From positions 1-29,448 of the forward strand of contig CAMUFS010000005.1 of assembly GCA_947088195.1 (NCBI GenBank): a stretch of 29,448 nucleotides of DNA. Reading direction: 5' to 3'. Below are positions 1-6,988 of the stretch, piece after piece; position 1 is the first letter of the stretch, and the number at the start of each line of letters is the position of its first letter. The notes beneath the pieces are model-generated. The model was not told the origin of the DNA and made no database searches. It saw nothing but the letters and a program-made list of their open reading frames with translations. This DNA is from an uncultured Clostridia bacterium (GTDB lineage Bacteria > Bacillota > Clostridia > Lachnospirales > Lachnospiraceae). The translations under genes and the position numbers were made by a program.

Positions 1-1
1 G

Positions 2-478
2 GGGTACCAACAAGGGGATCAGGAGGGTTCTCTCGCAGCGCAGGCGGAGCTTGAGAAGGAGAGACAGCAGCTTGAGGATGAGAGGGCAAGAAGAGAGGCA
101 GAATACACAGAGCGGTATAACCAGATGGAACAAGAGCTGGTGGACGTGATAGTGGAAGTGGTATCTCATGTTACCTCGGCATCTTTAATAGAAAAGAAAG
201 ATATTATTCTACATTTGATCCGCAATGCATTAGAGCAGGCGGAGGGAAGCAAGCAATTTTTAATACATGTATCAAAAGAGGATTACCCGGCTGTGCTGGA
301 GCAGAAGGGGACATTATTTTTTGTTGTTCCGCAGAGCATGGAGCTTGAAATAATTAGAGATGCCACTCTCTCAGAGGGACAGTGCATGATAGAGACAGAT
401 GGAGGAGTTTTTGACTGTGGCTTGGATACCCAGCTACACGGCCTTATGGCGGATATTAAGGCGCTGGCAATGCAGTAG
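2..478 (+). CDS. fliH: Flagellar assembly protein FliH, C-terminal part (5' end cut by window)
   Basis: The reading frame is open from base 2 and the true start lies upstream, so 158 residues are visible. The visible part begins with a Gly/Gln-rich stretch (GYQQGDQEGS) and a charged helix (about residues 10-45), then a globular C-terminal domain with the V-V-x-H-V-T pattern after EQELVDVIVEVVS. This is the expected layout of FliH, the cytoplasmic regulator that binds the FliI ATPase and brings it to the export gate. The gene lies 12 bases before fliI, which supports the call. An internal ATG at 125 lies within the helix and is unlikely to be the real start. The FliH family is poorly conserved, so the name rests partly on position. 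Confidence 0.85.
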   Translation, partial: GYQQGDQEGSLAAQAELEKERQQLEDERARREAEYTERYNQMEQELVDVIVEVVSHVTSASLIEKKDIILHLIRNALEQAEGSKQFLIHVSKEDYPAVLEQKGTLFFVVPQSMELEIIRDATLSEGQCMIETDGGVFDCGLDTQLHGLMADIKALAMQ

Positions 479-490
479 GAGTGATTTTCC

Positions 491-1801
491 ATGAGTATAA
501 ATGTACAGAAGTATAAAAATCTGGAGAATAAAAGCTATATTAGAAAGCTGGGAAGAGTGGTAAAGCTTGTAGGGTTGACCATTGAATCACTTGGGCCAAG
601 TGCAAGTCTTAATGATCTGTGCCTGATTACGTCAAGTGAGAATCGGGAGCAGACAGTATATGCAGAGGTGGTTGGCTTTCGCGACAAGATGGTTCTCCTG
701 ATGCCATATGGAAATGTGGAGGGGATTGGGCCGGGTGCTATTGTCGAGAATACTGGTGCGCCACTTAAGGTTCCGGTGGGGAATCAGATGTTAGGTCAGG
801 TCCTTGATGGGCTTGGCAATCTCCTGGATGGCGAGGAAATTCCAGTGGAGCAGTATTATAGTGCGGAGGCAGATCCGCCGGACCCAATGAAGAGAGAGAT
901 TATCAACAGCATATTGCCGCTTGGAGTGAAGGCGGTAGATGGCTTGATGACGGTGGGAAAAGGACAGAGAATTGGAATTTTCGCGGGAAGTGGTGTGGGG
1001 AAGAGCACATTGATGGGAATGTTTGCGAGGAATACGCGCGCGGACATCAATGTGATTGCACTGATAGGAGAGCGCGGCCGTGAGGTGCGAGAGTTTATAG
1101 AGAGAGACTTGGGCACAGAAGGAATGGCGCGGAGCATTGTTGTTGTGGCGACATCTGATAAGCCGGCGCTTATACGTAAAAAGGCGGCGAAAACTGCGAC
1201 AGCGCTTGCAGAATATTTTAGGGATCAGGGAAAAGATGTACTTTTGATGATGGATTCTCTGACGCGTTTTTCCATGGCACAGAGAGAGATAGGGCTTGCT
1301 TCTGGTGAGCCGCCAGTGTCAAGAGGATATCCGCCAAGCGTGTACTCGGAGATGCCAAAGCTTCTGGAGCGCGCAGGAAACTCAGGGAAGGGTTCTATCA
1401 CTGGATTATACACCGTTTTAGTAGACGGTGATGACTTTAATGAGCCTATTACAGACACAGCCAGAAGTATTCTGGATGGGCATATTATGCTTTCCAGAAA
1501 GCTGGCACATAAGAACCATTATCCGGCGATTGACGTGATGCAGAGCATATCGAGATGTATGAGCCAGATAGCAGAGTCAGAGCACAAGAAGCTTGCAGGC
1601 AGAATGAAGAATGTTATGGCTACCTATGCCGATGCGGAGGATCTGATTAATATCGGTGCTTATAAGTCGGGAAGTAATAAAAATATAGATTATGCAATAG
1701 AAAAGATTGACGAGGTCAATGCATTTTTAATGCAGGATGTGGATGAAAAGGTGACATTTGAGGAGATGCTTGTCTCGTTGAAGGAAATATTTGAACAATA
1801 A
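491..1801 (+). CDS. fliI: Flagellum-specific export ATPase FliI
   Basis: The 436-residue protein is full length for FliI, the hexameric ATPase at the base of the flagellar type III export apparatus. It has an N-terminal beta-barrel domain, then a Walker A motif GSGVGKST at about residues 166-173. The GERGREVREF segment (about 193-202) is typical of F1-beta/FliI/rho-type ATPases, and Walker B is LLMMDSLTR at about 251-259. The SRGYPPSVYSEMPKLLERAG signature follows, then a C-terminal helical domain. It sits between fliH and fliJ, the two proteins that work with it. The ATG at 491 follows the fliH stop by 12 bases, with a purine-rich stretch (taggagtga) upstream. Confidence 0.98.
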   Translation: MSINVQKYKNLENKSYIRKLGRVVKLVGLTIESLGPSASLNDLCLITSSENREQTVYAEVVGFRDKMVLLMPYGNVEGIGPGAIVENTGAPLKVPVGNQMLGQVLDGLGNLLDGEEIPVEQYYSAEADPPDPMKREIINSILPLGVKAVDGLMTVGKGQRIGIFAGSGVGKSTLMGMFARNTRADINVIALIGERGREVREFIERDLGTEGMARSIVVVATSDKPALIRKKAAKTATALAEYFRDQGKDVLLMMDSLTRFSMAQREIGLASGEPPVSRGYPPSVYSEMPKLLERAGNSGKGSITGLYTVLVDGDDFNEPITDTARSILDGHIMLSRKLAHKNHYPAIDVMQSISRCMSQIAESEHKKLAGRMKNVMATYADAEDLINIGAYKSGSNKNIDYAIEKIDEVNAFLMQDVDEKVTFEEMLVSLKEIFEQ

Positions 1802-1828
1802 CTTGGAAGATAAATTGGAGGCATGTCC

Positions 1829-2275
1829 ATGCTGAAATTCCGGTATAGTATGCAGGGAATTTTAGATTTAAAATATCGTCTGGAGGATCAGGCAAAGGGA
1901 GTGTTTGCCGCGGCAAAGATCCGAGTGGAGGAGGAGCAGGAACGGCTCGATCTGCTTAAGGATGAGCGGCTCTTCTATGAGGAGGGACTTCAGAAGCTGA
2001 TGCTTGGCACTCTGGATTTTCGAGAGATTCAGTCAGTAAAAGTAGGAATTGAGGCGAAGGAGGACGCCATTAAGAAACAGAATCGTGTCCTTCAGCGCGC
2101 GGAGCATGAGATGGAAGCAGCCTCAGAGCGGCTGCGGGAGCTTATGGTTGATCGCAAGACGCACGAGACACTGAAGGATAAGGCATTTGAGAATTATCTT
2201 CTTGAAATGGCAGGAGAAGAGAAAAAGGAAACCGACGAGCTGGTCAGCTACCGGTTTAATAACAGGCAGGAGTAG
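1829..2275 (+). CDS. fliJ: Flagellar export protein FliJ
   Basis: A 148-residue, almost wholly alpha-helical and highly charged protein, the usual size and shape of FliJ. FliJ is a coiled coil that inserts into the FliI hexamer like the gamma stalk of F1-ATPase and links it to FlhA. The N-terminal LKFRYSMQGILDLKYRLED pattern (hydrophobic and aromatic, then 'L..K..LE/D') is characteristic. Two ATGs are in frame, at 1823 and 1829. The ribosome site GGAG (1817-1820) is only 2 bases from the first and 8 from the second, so 1829 is preferred. It lies directly after fliI, as in most flagellar operons. Confidence 0.9.
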   Translation: MLKFRYSMQGILDLKYRLEDQAKGVFAAAKIRVEEEQERLDLLKDERLFYEEGLQKLMLGTLDFREIQSVKVGIEAKEDAIKKQNRVLQRAEHEMEAASERLRELMVDRKTHETLKDKAFENYLLEMAGEEKKETDELVSYRFNNRQE

Positions 2276-2286
2276 GATAGAGGACT

Positions 2287-3057
2287 ATGGCAAAGAAGGA
2301 TAAGAAAGAAAAGAAAGAAAAGCAATTAAATGAAAATGGGGAAGAGTCCGAAGGCAGAGTAGCGACAGTCATCTTTACACTGCTTACCATCCTGATCTGG
2401 CTGGCGGTATTCTGTGTATTGATTAAGCTGGATGTCGGTGGATTTGGAAGCAAGGTGTTGCGCCCTATGTTAAAGGATGTTCCGGGAATAAATATGATAC
2501 TTCCACCAGCCTCCGACGACGAGATTATTGATGAAAGTAATCATGCCTACACCAATTTGGCGGAGGCAGATGCATATATTAAAGAGCTGGAAGCAAAGCT
2601 TGCCATGTATGAGGAGACGGGGAATGCCAATCTGGAGACGATCGGTGAGCTGAATAGCCAGATAGAGAGGCTTAAGGTTTTTGAAGAAGATCAGAAGGCA
2701 TTTCAGAATGAGAAAGAGCAGTATTATCAGGATGTTGTTCTTGGAAATGGCAGTGAGATGATGGATTCTTTCCAACAGTGGTATGAGAATATGGATGCAG
2801 CTACGGCTGAGTTAATATACAGGCAGGTTTTGGAACAAAAACAGCTTGATGAGAGCAGGCAGGAATATGCTGCTGTCTATAGTTCAATGGATGCAGAAGA
2901 TGTGGCAAAGATCTTTCAGGAGATGACAGGAGATCTGGACACAGTCGTGATGATATTGAATAATATGGATTCGAGGAAGCGTGGAGCTGTCCTGAGCGCC
3001 CTAGCACAGAGCGATGCGACATTTGCCGCTAAGCTTACATTGCTTTTGGCGCCTTAA
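2287..3057 (+). CDS. YlxF/MotE-like membrane protein with MgtE-N-type domain
   Basis: A 256-residue protein with a Lys-rich cytoplasmic start (KKDKKEKKEKQ), one hydrophobic segment (about residues 29-47, VIFTLLTILIWLAVFCVLI), a long coiled coil (about 90-145) and a C-terminal domain. The C-terminal pattern (YSSMDAEDVAKIFQEM ... VVMILNNMDSRKRGAVLSAL) resembles the MgtE intracellular N domain. The same architecture and position, between fliJ and fliK, are known for B. subtilis YlxF. Rhizobial MotE, a chaperone for a motility protein, is related in design. The exact role here is not known; a structural or chaperone role near the export gate or motor is inferred from context. The start at 2287 is close to the fliJ stop. 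Confidence 0.75.
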   Translation: MAKKDKKEKKEKQLNENGEESEGRVATVIFTLLTILIWLAVFCVLIKLDVGGFGSKVLRPMLKDVPGINMILPPASDDEIIDESNHAYTNLAEADAYIKELEAKLAMYEETGNANLETIGELNSQIERLKVFEEDQKAFQNEKEQYYQDVVLGNGSEMMDSFQQWYENMDAATAELIYRQVLEQKQLDESRQEYAAVYSSMDAEDVAKIFQEMTGDLDTVVMILNNMDSRKRGAVLSALAQSDATFAAKLTLLLAP

Positions 3058-3095
3058 GATAGATAATATAAAAAAAGAAAGGAGGAGAGAGCAGT

Positions 3096-4412
3096 ATGGC
3101 ATTGGTTCAGAACAATACCACAGAAAAAGCAGGTTTTCTTGATTTTCAAGTTCCAGCTCCTACAAAGACAGACAACAAGTCAGACTTTAGTAAGGTAATG
3201 CAGAGCACAAACACAAAGGATGCAAAGACTTCAGAGCAGCCAGAGGTGCAGAGACAGCCAGAACAGAAGGATACGTCTGTAAAACAGGATGCCAAGACGA
3301 CAGTGAAGGAAAAGCTTTCTGCGGCAAATTCGAAAGCTCAGGAAAAATTATCTGCTACTGAGATAGACCCAGAGAAAGTGGCAGAGGAAGTGGGCGCACT
3401 AATTGCTAACATCAAAGAATTGCTGCTTAGCACATTCCAGATCAGTGAGGAGGATCTCTCAGTACTTATGATGGATATGGGGCTTACCGATATGGATCTG
3501 TTAGATCCTAACTTGTTTGATCAGCTTGCGATAAAGTTGACAGGCGCAGAGTCCCCGATGGATCTTTTGTTTCAGCCAGAGCTTATGGACACCCTTAAGA
3601 CTCTAAAGCAGGAGATAGCTGGATGGAAGGATGAAACATTTTCAGAGCTTAAGCTTACCGACAAAGAGGTAGAAGAAATTCTTAAAAAGCTACCAGAGGC
3701 TTCGGATTTAGAGGAGGTACTTCCCAATATGCAAGAGGGAAAGGTTGATACTCCGAAGGAAGAAGTGGCATCAAGAACAGAGAAAGCTCCTGAGATCAAG
3801 GTGGAGGTTACAAAACCTGAGAATGTGGAGAACACACAGTCAGAGAAACAGGAGACAGATTCTGGAAAAGGAGAAAGCTTGCTAAGACAGGACCTTGGGC
3901 AGATGGAAAATCCTGTGTTGACACAGGTGACAAATGCTGTGGAGGAGGTTCTTCCTGAGACAGAGGCACAGTCTGTGGTAACACAGCTTGTCGAGCGCAT
4001 CCGTGTAGTGATGAATGAGGATACAACATCCTTTGAGATGCAGTTGAATCCAGAGCATTTAGGAAAGATCAATCTTCAAGTTGCGGCGAAGAATGGTGTG
4101 GTGACAGCGCAGATTGTGACAGAGAATGAAGCTGTCAAGGAAGCATTAGAGAGCCAGCTTGTCGCGCTTAGGGAGAGCTTTAACAACCAAGGGATTAAGG
4201 TAGAGGCAGTGGAGGTAACGGTTGCCAGCCACGAGTTTGAGCGCAATCTGGACAGTCAGAAGGACCCAGAGCAGAATCATCAGGAGGGCGGTCAGAAGAG
4301 GCGTTTCCGCTTTGATGTAATGCAGGCCGCTGAGGAGGAATTAACCCCCGGAGATGCTGTGATACGTGATATGATGTTGGCAAATGGAAACCAAATTAAC
4401 ACAACTGCATAG
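3096..4412 (+). CDS. fliK: Flagellar hook-length control protein FliK
   Basis: 438 residues. The N-terminal two thirds are low-complexity, rich in Lys, Glu, Gln and Thr, which fits the secreted molecular-ruler part of FliK. The C-terminal part (about residues 297-380) has the conserved Flg_hook pattern: RIRVVMNEDTTSFEMQL, then LNPEHLGKINLQV (around 316-328), and 'ALxxQLxxLRExFNNQGI'. This domain contacts FlhB to switch export from hook to filament proteins. A strong ribosome site (AAAGGAGGAG) precedes the ATG. The downstream gene is flgD, as usual. The N-terminal part is too variable to help identification. Confidence 0.93.
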   Translation: MALVQNNTTEKAGFLDFQVPAPTKTDNKSDFSKVMQSTNTKDAKTSEQPEVQRQPEQKDTSVKQDAKTTVKEKLSAANSKAQEKLSATEIDPEKVAEEVGALIANIKELLLSTFQISEEDLSVLMMDMGLTDMDLLDPNLFDQLAIKLTGAESPMDLLFQPELMDTLKTLKQEIAGWKDETFSELKLTDKEVEEILKKLPEASDLEEVLPNMQEGKVDTPKEEVASRTEKAPEIKVEVTKPENVENTQSEKQETDSGKGESLLRQDLGQMENPVLTQVTNAVEEVLPETEAQSVVTQLVERIRVVMNEDTTSFEMQLNPEHLGKINLQVAAKNGVVTAQIVTENEAVKEALESQLVALRESFNNQGIKVEAVEVTVASHEFERNLDSQKDPEQNHQEGGQKRRFRFDVMQAAEEELTPGDAVIRDMMLANGNQINTTA

Positions 4413-4453
4413 AATACAAAAGAATCCCAAAAAAACAGAAAGGAGATAATAAT

Positions 4454-5005
4454 ATGGCAAGTGGAATTGAAGATATTAACCTGTGGGCCCCGATTGATAA
4501 GGGGGATGTCGTTCAGACACCTACACCAGATAATACCTCAAAACCTACAGTGGGAACATCGGAGCTTGGAAAGGATGCTTTTTTGCAGCTTCTAGTAGCA
4601 CAGATGAAATATCAGGACCCGCTAAATCCTACCTCAGATACGGAGTGGATTTCTCAGCTCGCAACGTTCTCTTCTTTGGAGGAGATGCAGAATATGAGCG
4701 CGACAATGGCTAATTCTCAAGCTCTTAACTTAGTGGGCGAGATGGTTATTATCAATAATGAGAATAAGCTGATTGGCGGCAAGGTAGATTATGTGACACT
4801 CGTGGGTGGCAAGGCATATCTGGCAGTGAAGGGTGAGCTATATTCCATCGATGATCTGGATACTGTGGCGAGTGAGGAGTATTTAAATCAGCTTCTTCAG
4901 GGTGGCAATAAGCCAGGTGATACAGATAAGGTAGACGATGATAAAAAGCCTGACGATGATAAAGAAGAAGACGATAAGAAAGACGATGCTGCTGACAATA
5001 AATAA
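4454..5005 (+). CDS. flgD: Flagellar hook capping protein FlgD
   Basis: 183 residues. The diagnostic FlgD N-terminal block is present: GKDAFLQLLVAQMKYQDPLN around residues 37-57, followed by ISQLATFSSLEEMQN. FlgD is secreted and forms the cap under which FlgE subunits assemble into the hook. A short beta-rich domain (about 90-145) follows; the larger C-terminal domains of enterobacterial FlgD are absent, as is common in Firmicutes. The last ~29 residues are almost only Asp, Lys and Glu, an odd tail. The ATG has a clear ribosome site, AAAGGAGA. The next gene encodes the flagellar-operon protein and then come the hook genes, which fits. Confidence 0.96.
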   Translation: MASGIEDINLWAPIDKGDVVQTPTPDNTSKPTVGTSELGKDAFLQLLVAQMKYQDPLNPTSDTEWISQLATFSSLEEMQNMSATMANSQALNLVGEMVIINNENKLIGGKVDYVTLVGGKAYLAVKGELYSIDDLDTVASEEYLNQLLQGGNKPGDTDKVDDDKKPDDDKEEDDKKDDAADNK

Positions 5006-5029
5006 AAAGCAGAATAAGGAGAGATGGAT

Positions 5030-5434
5030 ATGGAGCTTCAGCCAAATTTCCCCTCCATTCAGCAGGTAGCAAATCAGTACTTAAGCTCTCAGACAGAGAA
5101 GCTGGATTTGCCGAAAGGACAGGGAGCGTCCTTTGAAGAGATCCTGAGACAGAAGCAAGGGGAACGGACAGAAGGACTGAAATTTTCAAAGCATGCAGAT
5201 AACCGTTTATCCCAGAGAGAGATCAGCCTCACTGAGAGTCAGAGAAAGCGTTTGGAGGACGGAACCGGGAAAGCGCGCGAAAAAGGAATGAGAGAGTCAC
5301 TGGTTATGGTAGATGAGCTGGCATTTATTGTGAATGTCAGGAATAATACTGTAGTAACTGCCATGAGTCTTAAGGCAGGCGATAAAGGTGACGAAGCAGT
5401 TTTTACAAATATTGACGGAGCTGTAATTACATAG
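5030..5434 (+). CDS. Conserved flagellar operon protein (TIGR02530-like)
   Basis: A 134-residue protein of the family placed between flgD and flgE in Gram-positive flagellar operons. Its recognisable core is in the second half: FSKHADNRLSQREISLTESQ, then 'MRESLVMVDELAFIVNVRNNTVVTAM' in broken form, ending in FTNIDGAVIT. No signal peptide or membrane segment is seen. The molecular role is not established; its place suggests a hook-assembly helper. ATGs at 5024 and 5030 are in frame; AAGGAG (5016-5021) is 2 bases from the first and 8 from the second, so 5030 is chosen. The stop codon is followed at once by the flgE leader, whose first stem arm overlaps it. Confidence 0.82.
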   Translation: MELQPNFPSIQQVANQYLSSQTEKLDLPKGQGASFEEILRQKQGERTEGLKFSKHADNRLSQREISLTESQRKRLEDGTGKAREKGMRESLVMVDELAFIVNVRNNTVVTAMSLKAGDKGDEAVFTNIDGAVIT

Positions 5435-5496
5435 CCGGACCGACAAGGAGGCTTACTGCCCCTGAATGACAGAGGGGGCAGATTTACAGCGGCTAA
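5433..5496 (+). promoter_or_regulatory. Candidate structured RNA leader of first flgE
   Basis: An inner hairpin is formed by CTGCCCC (5456-5462) and GGGGCAG (5475-5481) with a loop containing TGACAGA. An outer helix can form between AGCCG (5433-5437) and CGGCT (5490-5494). AGCC (5433-5436) could instead pair with GGCT (5450-5453), giving a possible two-state switch. No T-run follows the inner stem, so it does not look like an intrinsic terminator. The same layout occurs before the second flgE (6905-6966), with a compensatory change in the stem. A ribosome site (TTAGGAGG, 5498-5505) follows, before the ATG at 5516. No known riboswitch class was recognised. Confidence 0.6.
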
Positions 5497-5515
5497 ATTA
5501 GGAGGTCACAACACC

Positions 5516-6883
5516 ATGATGCGTTCGTTGTTTTCTGGTGTTTCTGGATTAAAGGTCCACCAGACAAAGATGGATGTCATTGGAAATAATATTGCAAATG
5601 TCAATACGGTAGGGTTTAAATCAAGCTCTGTAACATTTGCCGATATTTTCTATCAGACATCACAGTCAGCGAGTGGTCCCAATGCTGCTACTGGGGCAGG
5701 TGGGCAGAATGCAAAGCAGATAGGTCTTGGTTCTGCTTTGGGTTCCATCGCCGTAAATATTACCGGGCAGGGCGGCTCTCAGAGAACCGATAATCCTTTT
5801 GATTTGATGATTAACGGAGATTCCTTCTTTGTGGTGAACAAAGGTGGTACAAATTATTTTACAAAAGCAGGAAATTTTAATGTAGATGAGGCAGGCACTC
5901 TGGTAAATTCAGCGGGCTATCCAGTGATGGGGTGGGAGGCGGACTCAGATGGAAAGATCCAGAAAGAGAGAGTGGGTGCGCTTCATGTTATGGCAACCGA
6001 AAATATGTCGACACCGCCAGAGGCGACAACACAGTCGACGTTTTTTGGAAATATTTATGATGAAGATGAAATGTTTCGAAAGGATCCGCCTAATAATTAT
6101 ATCCCGGTACAGATGTCATTCTATGATTCACTGGGATATGAGTACCAGATTCTATTTAAGGTGACGCGAAGTGCAGCTACGCCAGCAGCGGGAACACGGC
6201 AGTACACGATGACTCTGGACAGCATTATGCAAGATGGAGAAGTGATGGATGGTGTTGTGGGAAATCCTCCTCCTGCTGTAGAGCTTACCTTTAACACGAC
6301 GGATGAACCGACAACTGGCACACCGCCAGTAGAGCCGGGAGGACTTATCAGTGTCTCAGGAACAAATGTAAATGGAAAGCAGATGCAGATTTTATTTGGT
6401 AATTCCATACCAGCGGCGAAGGATATTACTGTGGATTTGTCCCAGCTTACCAATTATGGCAGTGCATCTACCATTGACACAAAAACAGGTGACAGTGAGG
6501 GCGTTGGCAAAGGGAAGGCTCCCGGAGAGATGTCAAGGCTTGGGGTTCAGACGGACGGCAAGATTGTAGCTTCTTATACAAATGGAGATCAGAGAATTTT
6601 GGGGCAGATTGCAGTGGCGAAATTTGCCAATGCTGCAGGTCTTGAAAAGATCGGTGAGAATCTCTATGCAGAGACATTGAACTCTGGCAAATTCAATGGC
6701 ATTGGGGAGGATATTACCGCAGATGGAGGAAAATTTACTACTGGGGTACTTGAGATGTCCAATGTTGATTTGTCCACGGAGTTTGTGGAAATGATAACAA
6801 CACAGAGAGGGTTTCAGGCAAATTCAAGAATTATTACCGTGTCGGATTCGATGCTGGAAGAATTAATTAATCTGAAACGTTAA
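5516..6883 (+). CDS. flgE: Flagellar hook protein FlgE, copy 1
   Basis: 455 residues. The N-terminus MMRSLFSGVSGLKVHQTKMD followed by the VIGNNIANVNTVGFKSS signature is typical of flagellar rod/hook proteins. The C-terminus (MSNVDLSTEFVEMITTQRGF, then SRIITVSDSMLEELINL) is the matching helical D0 part. FlgE polymerises outside the cell into the curved universal joint. Residues about 1-205 and 311-455 are nearly the same as in copy 2. Residues about 206-310, the outward domain, differ strongly, apart from a short shared island VEPGGLISV. There is no cysteine. Many synonymous differences from copy 2 show that this is not a recent duplication. A clear ribosome site precedes the ATG. Confidence 0.96.
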   Translation: MMRSLFSGVSGLKVHQTKMDVIGNNIANVNTVGFKSSSVTFADIFYQTSQSASGPNAATGAGGQNAKQIGLGSALGSIAVNITGQGGSQRTDNPFDLMINGDSFFVVNKGGTNYFTKAGNFNVDEAGTLVNSAGYPVMGWEADSDGKIQKERVGALHVMATENMSTPPEATTQSTFFGNIYDEDEMFRKDPPNNYIPVQMSFYDSLGYEYQILFKVTRSAATPAAGTRQYTMTLDSIMQDGEVMDGVVGNPPPAVELTFNTTDEPTTGTPPVEPGGLISVSGTNVNGKQMQILFGNSIPAAKDITVDLSQLTNYGSASTIDTKTGDSEGVGKGKAPGEMSRLGVQTDGKIVASYTNGDQRILGQIAVAKFANAAGLEKIGENLYAETLNSGKFNGIGEDITADGGKFTTGVLEMSNVDLSTEFVEMITTQRGFQANSRIITVSDSMLEELINLKR

Positions 6884-6904
6884 GACGATATGCTGTAATG
6901 ACAC

Positions 6905-6967
6905 AGCCGGACCGATAAGGAGGCTTCTTTGTCCCCGACTGACAGAGGGGACAGCTTACAGCGGTTT
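6905..6967 (+). promoter_or_regulatory. Candidate structured RNA leader of second flgE
   Basis: This is the second copy of the leader found before the first flgE. The outer helix is AGCCG (6905-6909) with CGGTT (6962-6966, one G-U pair). The inner hairpin is TGTCCCC (6930-6936) with GGGGACA (6947-6953). Compared with copy 1, the C-G pair at 5459/5478 is a T-A pair here (6932/6951), a double change that keeps the helix. The unpaired parts CGGACCGA, AAGGAGGCTT, TGACAGAG and TTACAGCGG are kept. The ribosome site AAGGAGG (6972-6978) follows, before the ATG at 6989. Confidence 0.6.
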
Positions 6968-6988
6968 ATTTAAGGAGGACTTTACACT

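Noticed and set aside
5466..5501. Short upstream ORF in the first flgE leader (ATG at 5466)
   Set aside because: The second leader has CTG at the matching place and a different frame, so the ORF is not conserved while the stems are.
5622..5646. CCGATAT resembling the -10 box of a sigma-28 promoter inside flgE (also in copy 2)
   Set aside because: The upstream TAAA is 19 bases away, not about 15, and the bases encode the conserved hook sequence TFADIF.
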